DNA of 64,000 nt from the NCBI GenBank assembly GCA_000149265.1, contig CH002721.1, positions 3,401-67,400 of the forward strand. The letters run 5' to 3'. Under the pieces are notes generated by a model that saw nothing but the letters and a program-made list of their open reading frames with translations, had not been told where the DNA came from and did not search any database. Below, in pieces: positions 34,178 through 45,490 of the stretch; position 1 is the stretch's first letter, and each line of letters starts with the position of its first letter. Both the position numbers and the translations under genes were made by a program. Origin of the DNA: Ciona savignyi. Lineage: Eukaryota; Chordata; Ascidiacea; Phlebobranchia; Cionidae.

Positions 34178-34510
34178 GAGTTACAAAGCTTTGATTAGCG
34201 CTTAGCTCGCCTGATGTTGGTTAGCTTATTGATAAGACGTGTGAAATATTATCGACGCCTCGAACCAATATTCGGCGGGCTTCGGGTTTGTTTGAAGTCG
34301 GCGGATCGGAGTCGCGAGTCCCGATCTTTTGATGATTATCGCAGCGCCAGGATAAATAGAGAGCTCGGGTCACAAGAAGCATCAGTTGTGATTCTCACTC
34401 CAACGAGAAACAACCAGTTTAAACGCAGCATCGGTTTAACTTGTGAGAAGCAGATGAATATAATCAGCATTTAAGCTTAATAGGAATTAGTGAGGTGGCC
34501 ATTATTACAA
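34178..34510 (+). promoter_or_regulatory. Candidate proximal FoxD enhancer, Tcf/GATA cluster (left)
   Basis: About 98-99% identical to 46255-46585 reversed over roughly 320 bp, between unrelated flanks, 1.15-1.5 kb upstream of the FoxD ATG. Tcf/Lef-type sites are paired at its edge: TTACAAAG (34181-34188) and CTTTGATTA (34189-34197). GATA-type sites are TGATAAG (34230-34236), TTATCG (34249-34254), TTATC (34336-34340) and GATAAA (34351-34356). An 86-codon frame (34214-34474) is open in both copies, so a short exon is an alternative; it has no recognised domain. Confidence 0.6.
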
Positions 34511-35429
34511 CTCTATATCAAACATGGCGTAAAGTAACGATAATACCGCACTAGGCAAAGACACAGAGTATACTACTTAATTCCAGTGCGTTCTTAAATA
34601 GTGCAGATTAGGATCGCTATAGCTCGGAAAGTAATTTTCTTTCAAGGGTGTACATATTACAAGTACAATTTAATTCGAAATTAATTTAGTGTTTTTTTAA
34701 CTTCAAGTAAAATTTAGATCATTTAATTCAAACAATATTTTATTAAACGCTTTCCCAAGTTTTGAGTAATTTTTATCAGGCAAGTTTAAAATAGTACAGC
34801 AGTCTGAGCTACTGATGGTGCATTAGTTTGGCATTAATTTCGACCTTCAATTTAAAATAGAATTGTAGTGTTCTTGGAATCAATCACCAGAACAAATCTA
34901 GTTTAGTTGAGCTGACTAAACGTTTAAACTTATTTAGTATTAGACACCTTGGAATTTCAACAGAGAGAAATTAATTCAATAGTTTGAGGTTTCCTGAAAA
35001 AATATAAGAGAGTTTCTAACAAAAATTTAGCACATTTTTTTTAAGTCACCGAGTCTATTTTGAATATTTACAACCAAAAATCCGCCAAGAAACCGTCGCA
35101 TCCATATTGCGCGAAGCGCCATTTTTCATAAGTTTGCTCATTCCGTTTTGAAAGCCTTTCTCTAATTAGTCCTTAAACATTTCTGAAATTTAAAAGATTA
35201 CTGCTGTTATTTCTGTTGTATTTTTATAGTCTTTATTTCAAATTAAATATATTTTTCGTCGATTTTATGAAAATTCATTTATTATTTCGTAAAAAACTAG
35301 ACTGGAAAATTTAAAATGTCCATGTTTAATAACCAAGTTTTTCACGAATTTAGAAATTTAATTCATTTTATTCATAGAGACTGTGGTATATATGTAATTT
35401 CGTGGTTTCAGTGTTACTACGTTATAACC
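34511..35429. other. Unmatched AT-rich spacer upstream of left FoxD
   Basis: Very AT-rich, no open frame of interest, and no match to the corresponding right-arm interval (45491-46254). It separates two almost identical blocks, which is why the conservation of those blocks stands out. Confidence 0.5.
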
Positions 35430-35654
35430 GTTGTCGGGTTAATTAAAGTATTTTCGTTGCCAGTTGATCAAAGTTTAATCATTTTTTTTCATGTTTAGAT
35501 TGCTCAGTGATAAAGTGTGGAAGGATTGTTGCTTGTTGATATCAAACACGAGATTTCTCGGATTCGCTGAAGAAGGCGGTTGCCGGGAGAAGCAAGGAAA
35601 CGAAATTGGTTATATTGACTCCTGTTACCGCCTACCTGTTCATATCGACATACG
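35430..35654 (+). promoter_or_regulatory. Conserved FoxD promoter / 5' UTR region (left)
   Basis: Identical to the right copy apart from a few changes. Contains a Tcf-type ATCAAAG (35467-35473) and a GATA-type GATAAA (35509-35514), both conserved in the right arm. No TATA box is obvious. The transcript start cannot be placed from sequence. Confidence 0.55.
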
Positions 35655-37471
35655 ATGACTGTGGACTCTTGTACAGAATATAAAACAAGCCACGTTAAAC
35701 AAGCAGTGATGAGCAGCCAAGCCGACGCCATTTTGTGGAAATCATCGGGACCGATTCGACATAGACAGCGGGAATCAAGGTCGCCAATCCCGGCCAAACC
35801 TTACCAACGCCCAGTGGTTAGAAACGAGATGTCGGCGATAGAATGCATGAGGAACGCAGTTGAACAAATGCACGAAAAAGTTTCAAGCTTCCGCACCTAA
35901 AGCACCAACCGCGCCAGGTAAGAACGATTTATAATCGAATAAAGAATTCGCATTTTACTGACGCTGGAATACAGATTGGATGACAATAATAATTTTATTT
36001 CGTCCGGTTATGTTGATTGTTTATTTATGTAAATGTCTGTTTAACTATTAACTTTGTGGTTCGACGTTCTCAAAACATCGACGACGTAACATTGAAACGT
36101 CACAGAATTAATTTTTATTTTTTCCTTTTAGCGTCGAACGACACCTACGTAGACGTGACGTCACTTCCCTCTCCAGCCCCGTTTGTGGGGGGGTCGTTCC
36201 TACAAAGTTGGTCCCCGAAATCACCGACTGGAGATGAACGCTCTACGTCACCACTCTCGTCCGAGGGAAACCCCCCGATGACGTCAAGTGACGAAAGCAG
36301 AGAGAAAGCGGCGATGCTGGACGAAATGGAAGATTATTCGAAGGAATCGAAGACCAACGTGAAGCCGCCGTATTCGTACATCGCGCTTATAACAATGGCC
36401 ATTCTACAGTCGCCTGACAAGAAGTTGACGTTGAGCGGAATCTGTGACTTCATAATGAACCGCTTTCCTTATTACAAAGAGAAGTTCCCTGCGTGGCAGA
36501 ACTCGATTCGACACAACCTCTCGCTCAACGACTGCTTCGTGAAAATCGCGCGTGAACCCGGCAACCCGGGCAAAGGGAATTACTGGGCGATGGACCCAGA
36601 GGCGGAAGATATGTTCGATAATGGGTCCTTCCTTCGACGACGAAAGAGGTTCAAACGGCCCCAGAGAGATCCGTTCCGAGATATGAATGCAGCGAACCCC
36701 TATGGTCGGCCATACGGACTACAACAAGCAGCGATCATGGCGATGAATCCATACGCATACATGAACCCCCTACCAGCACATGTACCACTGCTACCAGCGC
36801 ATGAACTGAGCAACAGACAAGCTGCGTTCTTGGCGTTCGGCTCATCGAGATTAGCGCACAACAACCTCTTTCCCCAATCCTTCCCGTGCAATCCAACGAT
36901 CAACACAGAAGCGAGGATCCAAGCAACCAACTTTGCCAATGCGCTGCAATCGGTCAGGGAATCCAGCCAAGCGAAGAAACTTCCACGCAATTCTCCTTTC
37001 TCCATCGAATCATTGATCGGGAAGTCCGCAACATCCGGAAGATCCCCGCCTCCCTCACCCTCCTCCGAAATCCCGGTTTCTCCTCTGGGGAAGTCCAAGG
37101 ATCTTCCAAGATTTGGTCCTTGCGTCACTTCCACCCCCAAATACTCCGGGGATCAAAAACTGTTTCACCCGGAGTCAGGAAATCCCAAAGAAGCGCGCGA
37201 AACTAACTTCGCATCGTCGCGAAGTTCAGCGTCTCCGACCGAGTCACTGTCCCCTCCTCTGCCGACCTCGCAGCCTCATTTCCCGGTCATGAGCAACCCG
37301 ATGAACCCGATGCTTTCATACAACATGGCGCTCAACTCACGCATGTACCCACAAAGCCATGGTTACTTACCAAACCCCTCAATCAGCCAATCTGCTCAGC
37401 AGTTAAATGCGCTCTCAGCGGCAGGTTTACTTCCGCCATTAGCTGGATGGTCATGTTTCGGTAGAACTTGA
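35655..37471 (+). CDS. FoxD: FoxD forkhead transcription factor, left copy, exon-1 frameshift
   Basis: Exon 1 is 35655-35917 (donor CCAG|GTAAGA); exon 2 is 36132-37471 (acceptor TTTTAG). The forkhead domain is intact (start [18 protein letters not shown], recognition helix [13 protein letters not shown], end [12 protein letters not shown]) and of FoxD type. An eh1-like Groucho-binding motif FSIESLIG follows. Compared with the right copy, exon 1 has one extra T in AAAAAGTTTCAAG (about 35880-35884), so the frame reaches TAA at 35898-35900 after 81 codons. The insertion is in a short homopolymer, so an assembly error is possible. The C-terminal 95 residues, ending [14 protein letters not shown], are unlike the right copy after ESGN. 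FoxD acts in the nucleus; in Ciona it is an early mesendoderm gene needed for notochord. If the frameshift is real, only internal initiation in exon 2 could yield a forkhead protein. Confidence 0.95.
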
Positions 37472-37986
37472 AAAAAATTCAAATTTTATTTCTTTGAAAG
37501 ATGACAGTAAAACAATAAGATTTTTTTAAATTTCCATAAAAGATCCATGTGTGTCTGTAATTTATTTCTAACTTATTTTCACGATGCATCAAATTAAATC
37601 TCTCAATTTTGCAAATTCTTCAATCACCGTACTTTTTCCCTCTCAGCGAAGCACTAAACTCCTATAAAACTGAAATTTCTTCACTGCCATGTTCCGCTGA
37701 GATTACGTCGGTTATATGCAGTATCCATTCCGCAATGTCAACCTACACTGTCTATACACAATACTTGTGCATGGCGTCTTGTTGTTTTTTCCCGTTTCCA
37801 TGTGTTTTGTTCCTTGAAATAATACAAAATGTTCAAATGCCAAATTTGGTTGTTTTTGTGTTTTCTCTTTAAGCTGTGGGTTTGGCGAAAGGCTAAATAA
37901 TAAGCATCTAAGGATCGTAGATCTTGAGCTATCAATTTTGCTGGTGATTGTTGCACATATATAGACAGGGGCCTTTGACCATTTTT

Positions 37987-38090
37987 TTTTACCGAGCTAA
38001 GTTTCGGACCCGGGCCGTTTTTGTATAGGAGTAGGTATATGTATCGGTCGCGTTAACCATTTGGCCACACGACCGTACTTTAACCCTAGA
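37987..38090 (-). mobile_element. tRNA-Ser/Leu-like SINE unit
   Basis: On the minus strand: GTACGGTCGTGTGGCCAAAT, GGTTAACGCGACCG, then GGGTCCGAAACTTAGCTCGG and an A-rich tail. Related to the pair at 62170-62396. Confidence 0.75.
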
Positions 38091-38924
38091 CGTAGGACGC
38101 GTACGTCAAAACAAGCTTGGCCAGACTGTCCACCAAGCGTTAAGTTTAATAGCAGCTTTGTATCTGAATAGTGTTTCCCCCATAATTTCAAAACGTCACG
38201 GATTCCGCTACTCGTTGTAACGCTAGCCGGAACACGCAAACCGGTACACGCTTTGTACAATTTTCAACTGCTATATGCACATTACTGGGCGTTTCTAGTA
38301 ACTGCTGAAAAATGTGACATTTAATGGATCGTTTAATCGTCAATGTCAATCCTGGCAAATATGCTGTTTACCCACTAACTGTTATAATCCAGGCAACTAT
38401 AAGCAGAGGGAACGCATATATATATATGGATTCGATTGTGCTTCACATTAGCGTCGAAATTACGACTACAGGAATTTAAACCGAGCAAATACGCAGTGAA
38501 AATTTATTTAGCAATAAACTTCGCCCGACCGTAAACGAAGCTGTAATTTCCGAAGCTTTGAATAGTTTCTTTATATCATCGCTCCAAAATGCAGGTATTT
38601 CAAAGAGCGCAACACAATAGGCGTATAAACTTTCAAGTCAGTGTTATTAACATTTCGACTTGAATATGGATAGCTATTGTTCAGGTTTGGGTGAAAATTC
38701 TTTTCTAACAGAAGTTTGTTTGAATACGGTTATTCAAAGTCAATTTCACATTCTTTCCCGCTTAACAATCCACATCTGTGTATAATGAAGTATAAGCGGC
38801 AATATTCAATGCCTATAACAGTGAGGCCTTGTTACTGTTGTTTGGTTTTGTCGCTTGGCTCGTTAGGAATTTATCGCCTGGGATTTCCGATATTGACAGT
38901 TTACGCATAGGTATATTGAATTGT

Positions 38925-39360
38925 GTGCAAATATATTGGTTTGAGACATTTGGCGCGGATAGAAAGGTAATGTGCTTATCAAGGTTAATTTGTGCACAAG
39001 TATATATGATTGGGATTTTATAAATGTGGCGCAAATGGACAGGTGATGTGCTTATCAAGGTTGATTTGTGCACAAGTATATATTATTGGGATTTTATAAA
39101 TGTGGCGCAGATGGACAGGTGATGTGGTTATCAAGCTTGATTTGTGCACAAGTACGTATGATTGGGATTTATGAATGTGGCACAGATAGACAGGTGATAT
39201 GCTTATTAAGGTTGATTTGTGCACAAGTACGTATGATTGGGATTTATAAATGTGGCGCAGATAGACAGGTAATGTGCTTATTAAGGTTGATTTGTACACA
39301 AGTATGTATGATTGATACTTTATAAATGTGGCGCAGATGAACAGGTGGAGTGATTATCAA
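38925..39360 (+). repeat. Tandem array of about six 75-76 bp units
   Basis: Each unit reads GTGCACAAGTATATATGATT, then GGGATTTATAAATGTGGCGC, AGATGGACAGGTGATGTGC and TTATCAAGGTTGATTT. Starts are near 38925, 38991, 39067, 39143, 39218 and 39293. Single or paired diverged units occur at about 23745, 27890, 28575, 39595, 41460 and 59050, all inside the palindrome region. Every array unit has a CAGGTG/CAGGTA E-box-like site and most have a TTATCA GATA-type site. Confidence 0.92.
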
Positions 39361-42300
39361 TCATCCATTCATGTAAACGCCTGACCTATTATGCACAAAA
39401 TGTGACGAATTTTAGTCACGTGACACAGCCTGGGAATATTTTACGCCCAAACAATGACGTTACGAATTCATTAACTGATGAACTCTCCGCTAATTATTAC
39501 GAACAGTGGTGTTTATTAACTGACTAACGTTCACTTATCGTCTCATTATGTCGTACGATGACGTGTGCACACACGCTGTGATTTGAACCCACCACCATAT
39601 GTATTGATAAGTCGGACTTGTGGCGCAAATACACAGGTGGTATCCTCAACTACAGCAAGTATGAATAAAGCTTAAGAATACTGTAGTTTACAAACCGTGT
39701 TATATGCTAACGGTGTTGTGTGCTTTTTATGATTTACAAGTTTTAGCTATTAGTCTACGGTTGCTGTTCTAGGTGTAAATAACGACCATGAACTAATCGT
39801 TGAAACTTGTAAGTTATAAAAACACATCACACAACCAAGCAATATAAAGCAGCTTATCGCAATTTGTTAAACTCTACCCACAACCGAGGAAACATGACAA
39901 CTTCTACAATAGACACTTGTAAAGGTAGTTTTCCTATTTGTTTGAGGTCAATCGTCGAGTCTGATTTGCATTCAATCGAGGCGACTTACAGAACCGAGAG
40001 TTAAGACTCCCTGCACACAACCCACGATCAAAGATACGGAAGGAACTGTTGCTTTGAGCCACCGATAGATTAAAGTCAAACACGTTTGCTCAAACATAGA
40101 CGGCTGTAAGTCTTATCATTTGTTGTACAACTACTTTACCTGTTGGCATTTGTTTGCTAAGCAATAAACACAAGCTTAAATAACGTTCATCGCGTATCAA
40201 AGGCGAAATATGTCGCTCTCCTTACTTTTGTGTCCACAAGGCAGTAAAATCGTATTCTGTAGCTGCGTAAATTGGTAGCTCTTTCAAAGCCATATATCAA
40301 ATATACGGTACGATGAAGAATTTGTAATTTTATGGCTCATTCAGGCTCGTGTAAACTATGACGCACGTACCAACGTTTGAATTCCTACTGATTTACGTTA
40401 TGTTGTTCCTAAAGTTATGTTAGTGATAAAGGATAAGATAATCGACTGAAATAATAACGATGGTAAATACAACTCGACGAAGTTGCATGCATAACAGTAG
40501 ACACATTATGTAAGATATACTAGTTTTTCCATTAATTATATTTTACCTCATCACGATCTAATTGAAATACAATCTGTATGATAAATAACTGGTTTAATAT
40601 ACAAAACAAAAATTTGAATAGTATTAATCACTTCACTGTTTTTATGTTTTGTAATATAATTGGCTCTAGAATTAACGGCGTTTATTTGTAGACATGGCAA
40701 CTAATTAATTTCTTGTTGGTGGACAGCAACTGTAACACGAGAATGTATATACATTTCAAAAGATGGAAAACTAAAAAATCGGATTTTCTTTTCGGAAAAT
40801 GGAAAACAAAATCGAAAACTAGATTGATACAAAATAAATTCGGCAGTAGTTTTAAGTCGCCAAATTAAAGAATAATTTGGATTCATAACAAGAGCGATTT
40901 CTAAATCAACGTAACCAAATTAAACCAAAAAACGAAATGGAACCTTTGTTCAAATTGATGAGCGGTGACGGATTTTATTTCCGTATTATTCGATGGCGTA
41001 TAAATAATGTAGTATTTAGGCATAATGTATTTATGTTTTACATTATATGCGCTGTTGTGTTAGTAAGTCTTTATTACGAACATTCCGCTCACCCAATAAC
41101 GCAGTGTGAATTGTATACCGTAACCAAGAGTTTTTGTCCCATCGTGGGTCTGGGTTGATAAACGTTGACGAATTAACCATTTCCCACCGACGCGGAAAGA
41201 TGTTCATTTCCAGCCAAAGTGATTTTGTGTAAAACGATTCTGTGATTCTGCCAGGTGCTGAATCGAGTTGGCACCTGGGCAAGCAGCTCTACTGTTGACT
41301 TGGACAATTTATCTGCGCTGTGTAAACAGATAGAGGTGTCTTTTACGTTTGGAAAATGATCCGAGAGCACCCATTAAAATTCGTGGGTAAACTATTTGGG
41401 TTTTCTCGAAAGAACGTTGAAACGTCAACCAAACCTCAAGTAGCTTTTAGGACGATTTTATTTGACAGGTGTGACTATTTATGGTTGATTTGTCTACAAA
41501 CATACGTTTTAGCGGATTCAATTTTAAATAATTACCTAATGGGGCCTGGTGACACAATGGCGTATATGACGTTATAGGCTAAGCACTAAATAGCTCTATA
41601 TACGATGATCAACCGGGACCTTTATACAAATAACAACGCGTGTTTTATATTAGTTGTTTACCGTGGAACAAACTATACCCGTAAAAACCAACCCCCATAA
41701 GTATACAAGAGTGTTATCGTCCAACCCATATAAGTATACTAGGGTTTGTTTATCGGGTGTGATATTATTACTTCGTATTTTCAATCTAATATGCCTTAGT
41801 ATTTACAGCTTCTACCACTGAGCGTCAGTCAAGAATAAAACTTCACGCATGATAGAGTGCAGTGGGAAATTGTAATTGAACTCCGTTGTTGTTGTGGTAT
41901 TGTAAAATAACTTATTTGTAAGAGACACACTCTCTCTCTGGTTAAACGACATCCATTAGACATGTACACATTGCTATGTAGCCAATCTAGACAACAACGA
42001 CGTTATTTAATTTAGATTGTTCGCTTAAAAATAAGTGTAGTAGTGTAAAATACAAAGGTGTAAATAGGTATATGCGATTCGATTTTCATCAACCTTATTT
42101 AGGTTTTCCACACATCAACCAAAGAAATTTTGTATTGTTTGCATTTTTTTGCAAATTTCTTTACTACGGTATATTTGGTTTCCGACGTTTCCAGATAAAA
42201 TTTAGACAACTTTCCAAGGTGTTAATGAAATATGGCGTGATGGTTTAGTGATTGATGACTTTTCAACATAGATATCTTATTTCTTTCAAAAAGTTCAGGG

Positions 42301-43532
42301 TTCAAGTAATTTCGTACACTGAATTCGGATCAAATTTCTTTGTTTTTTCTGCTGCTCTTTTGAAGTTCTAGGCAAATAATATGGCTGCTAATAGACTAGC
42401 CAACAAACAAAAACGGTCAAGGTATATGTTCTTTGCCTAGCTCATCTTAATATACATGGACTTTGTAGTTGAAATTTGTTTTCTGGGCGTGGTGTATTCA
42501 AAATGTTAGTTCTGTGCCAGTATGGTCTATAGATATGAGGATTGCTATCAGTTTTGATTGATTAGTGCCAGACTTTACATAGTACCTTTGTTTGATTGAT
42601 TAAATGCCGATCTCACATCTAAACTACCATCTCTTTGAAAGCGTCCCACTTTTATTATATTGTATTTGCCATTCCATTTGCAAAACTTTTGTGAAATGAA
42701 TATTAAAAATCGGAACGACAATTCAAGATAGATTCTTTAGAAATCTCAGTCAATATTTTTCTTGGTGATATTATCACTGTAAATGCCGGTCTAACACTGT
42801 CTACATTCATAATTCCCAATGGGTGGTAACGATATCAAAACCTTGTTTGAACTAAACTCACATTGAACATACATCTGATTCTTATTCTTCACTGTACTTG
42901 AAGTATTGAATATTCTACGTTTAAATTTGCCAGCAGTACCACTTAATATATAGTTATGATAATTAACTAACCCAAACTAACTCATTTGTGATGTCACAAA
43001 TAAATAAATATTGTAATGTAACAAAGGGTTTTATTACACTTCATAAAATGTAATTGATTTATGCTATGTTTAAGTTTAATCATAAACACTATATAGTCGT
43101 CTGTACACTTGAGTGTATAGATTATGTATTTAATACAGATCATATGGAACCATTAAAGTAAGTTAGATTTTTTCTTAACTTCCCGGTGAATTGCGTTTTA
43201 CCAAAACTTGAGTTATATTTAGAAGACTTAAACTGTTTTCGATTTGACCTGGCGTGTAAAATACTTGACTTGGGCTTCAAATACAATGATTACACCACAA
43301 TTTGGTTTTCTATTGTATTGCAACACAACACAGTGGGAACTAGACATGGGGCAGTTAAACGCATTGAATAGCAGTTTAAATTGTTTGTTTTTTGTTTGTT
43401 TGAAAATTTCAGTAAAAATCGATTTTCTAGATATGATTTCAATTCAATGCACAGGGAGATGTAATAAAATGAAACATAATAAATGATAAATTGTAAAAAT
43501 GATAAATATCAATACACAAATTAAATTAATGA

Positions 43533-45267
43533 CTAAATAAGTTTATACGGGAATGGGAATAGGGGGTTGTAAGTTTGTTTGACCAAAGCTGAGTATTGCG
43601 ATGGAATTTGTGGGTTTGGGAAAAATGCATTGTTTGTGCGAGAATACAAAAAGGGGTTCTTGGGCAAATGTGGGTGAGGAGGGTAAGGTGGGGTTAATGG
43701 ACTGGGGTTCGAATCGGAGGACACAGATCGATTTCTGTGGTTTCCTGACTCCGGATGGAAAAGTTTTTGATCCCCGGAGTATTTGGGGGTGGAAGTGACG
43801 CAAGGACCAAATCTTGGAAGATCCTTGGACTTCCCCAGAGGAGAAACCGGGATTTCGGAGGAGGGTGAGGGAGGCGGGGATCTTCCTGATGTTGCGGACT
43901 TCCCGATCAATGATTCGATTGAGAAAGGAGAATTTCGTGGAAGTTTCTTCGCTTGGCTGGATTCCCTGACCGATTGCAACGCATTGGCAAAGTTGGTTGC
44001 TTGGATCCTCGCTTCGGTGTTAATCGTTGGATTGCACGGGAAGGATTGGGGAAAGAGGTTGTTGTGCGCTAATCTCGATGAGCCGAACGCCAAGAACGCA
44101 GCTTGTCTGTTGCTCAGTTCATGCGCTGGTAGCAGTGGTACATGTGCTGGTAGGGGGTTCATGTATGCGTATGGATTCATCGCCATGATTGCTGCTTGTT
44201 GTAGTCCGTATGGCCGACCGTAGGGGTTCGCTGCATTCATATCTCGGAACGGATCTCTCTGGGGCCGTTTGAACCTCTTTCTTCGTCGAAGGAAGGACCC
44301 ATTATCGAACATATCTTCCGCCTCTGGGTCCATCGCCCAGTAATTCCCTTTGCCCGGGTTGCCGGGTTCACGCGCGATTTTCACGAAGCAGTCGTTGAGC
44401 GAGAGGTTGTGTCGAATCGAGTTCTGCCACGCAGGGAACTTCTCTTTGTAATAAGGGAAGCGGTTCATTATGAAGTCACAGATTCCGCTCAACGTCAACT
44501 TCTTGTCAGGCGACTGTAGAATGGCCATTGTTATCAGCGCGATGTACGAATACGGCGGCTTCACGTTGGTCTTCGATTCCTTCGAATAATCTTCCATTTC
44601 GTCCAACATCGCCGCTTTCTCTCTGCTTTCGTCACTTGAGGTCAATGGGGGGTTTCCCTCAGACGAAAGTGGTGACGTCGAGCGTTCATCTCCAGTCGGT
44701 GATTTCGGGGACCAACTTTGTGGGAACGACCCCCCCACAAACGGGGCTGGAGAGGGTAGAGACGTCACGTCTACGTAGGTGTCGTTTGACGCTGGAAGGA
44801 GAAAATAAAAATTAATTTTGTGACGTTTCAATGTTCCGTCGTCGATGTTTTGACAACTCCGAACACAAAGTTAATAGTTAAACAGACATTTACATAAATA
44901 AACAACCAATATAAGTGGACGAAATAAAAGTATTATTGTCATCTAATCTTGTATTCCAGCGTCAGTAAAATACGAATTCTTTATTCGATCATCAATCGTT
45001 CTAACCTGGCGCGGTTGGTGCTTTAGCTGCAGAAGCTTGAACTTTTTCGTGCATTTGTTTAACTGCGTTCCTCATGCATTCTATCGCCGACATCTCGTTT
45101 CTAACCACCGGGCGTTGGTAAGGTTTGGCCGGGATTGGCGACCTTGATTCCCGCTGTCTATGTCGAATCGGTCCCGATGATTTCCACAAAATGGCGTCGG
45201 CTTGGCTGCTCATCACTGCTTGTTTAACGTGGCTTGTTTTATATTCTGTACAAGAGTCCACAGTCAT
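43533..45267 (-). CDS. FoxD: FoxD forkhead transcription factor, right copy, intact
   Basis: Exon 1 is 45267-45006 (donor CCAG|GTTAGA) and exon 2 is 44791-43533 (acceptor TTCCAG), giving an open 506-residue protein. Residues 164-263 form the forkhead domain (helix 3 [13 protein letters not shown] at about 211-223, basic wing end [10 protein letters not shown]). FSIESLIG at about 377-384 is an eh1-like Groucho motif, as in the FoxD family. Apart from the exon 1 tail, the shared exon 2 region differs from the left copy by only two residues up to ESGN (residue 438). It then ends in a different 68-residue, Pro- and aromatic-rich tail ([13 protein letters not shown], ending LFPFPYKLI). The donor GTTAGA is weaker than GTAAGA of the left copy. 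Nuclear DNA-binding factor. Candidate Tcf/GATA regulatory blocks lie at 45268-45490, 46255-46585 and 47290-47625. Confidence 0.96.
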
Positions 45268-45490
45268 CGTATGTCGGTATGAACAGGTAGGCGGTAACAG
45301 GAGTCAATATAACCAATTTCGTTTCCTTGCTTCTCCCGGCAACCGCCTTCTTCAGCGAATCCGAGAAATCTCGTGTTTGATATCAACAAGCAACAATCCT
45401 TCCACACTTTATCACTGAGCAATCTAAACATGAAAAAAAATGATTAAACTTTGATCAACTGGCAACGAAAATACTTTAATTAGCCCGACA
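45268..45490 (-). promoter_or_regulatory. Conserved FoxD promoter / 5' UTR region (right)
   Basis: Near-identical partner of 35430-35654. The Tcf-type site (CTTTGAT on the plus strand, 45449-45455) and the GATA-type site (TTTATC, 45408-45413) are conserved. Confidence 0.55.

Larger units (their letters stand above)
23325..37190 (+). repeat. Left arm of the FoxD inverted duplication
   Basis: Matches the reverse complement of 43735-59495 in collinear blocks (left / right): 23325-24330 / 58500-59495; 24848-25425 / 57635-58214; 26781-27052 / 56254-56530; 27190-27800 / 55700-56256; 28636-29020 / 55190-55572; 30190-30990 / 53910-54610; 30890-31670 / 51785-52590; 33010-33345 / 47290-47625; 34178-34510 / 46255-46585; 35430-37190 / 43735-45490. 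Blocks read about 93-99% identical by eye. DNA between blocks is unmatched or contains insertions. Identities are eye estimates, not alignments. Confidence 0.93.
37472..43532. other. Central unique spacer between the FoxD genes
   Basis: Together with the two gene ends, this is the non-duplicated centre of the palindrome. It is AT-rich and holds a tRNA-like SINE (37987-38090, minus), the 75-bp tandem array (38925-39360), a solo unit at about 39595-39655, another worn relative at 41460-41520, and a tRNA-like A/B-box pair at 42230-42310. Open frames at 40937-41158 (73 aa, one hydrophobic segment) and 41356-41577 have no support. No splice-supported gene was found. Confidence 0.5.

Noticed and set aside
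35504-35797. 97-codon minus-strand frame identical in both arms
   Set aside because: Antisense shadow of FoxD exon 1 and its promoter; identity is explained by the high DNA identity there.
36017-36131. Upstream in-frame extension of FoxD exon 2
   Set aside because: It is the intron: a good acceptor lies at 36130-36131 and exon 1 joins in phase; the right copy shows the same structure.
36700-37140. 146-codon frame antisense to FoxD exon 2 (also 43783-44223)
   Set aside because: Shadow of the forkhead coding frame; preserved only because the DNA is nearly identical.
38925-39360. CRISPR-like array
   Set aside because: Units are contiguous 75-bp tandem repeats without spacers, in a eukaryotic genome.
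40937-41158. 73-aa frame with a membrane-like segment in the palindrome centre
   Set aside because: No splice, promoter or homology support; AT-rich DNA readily gives such hydrophobic frames.
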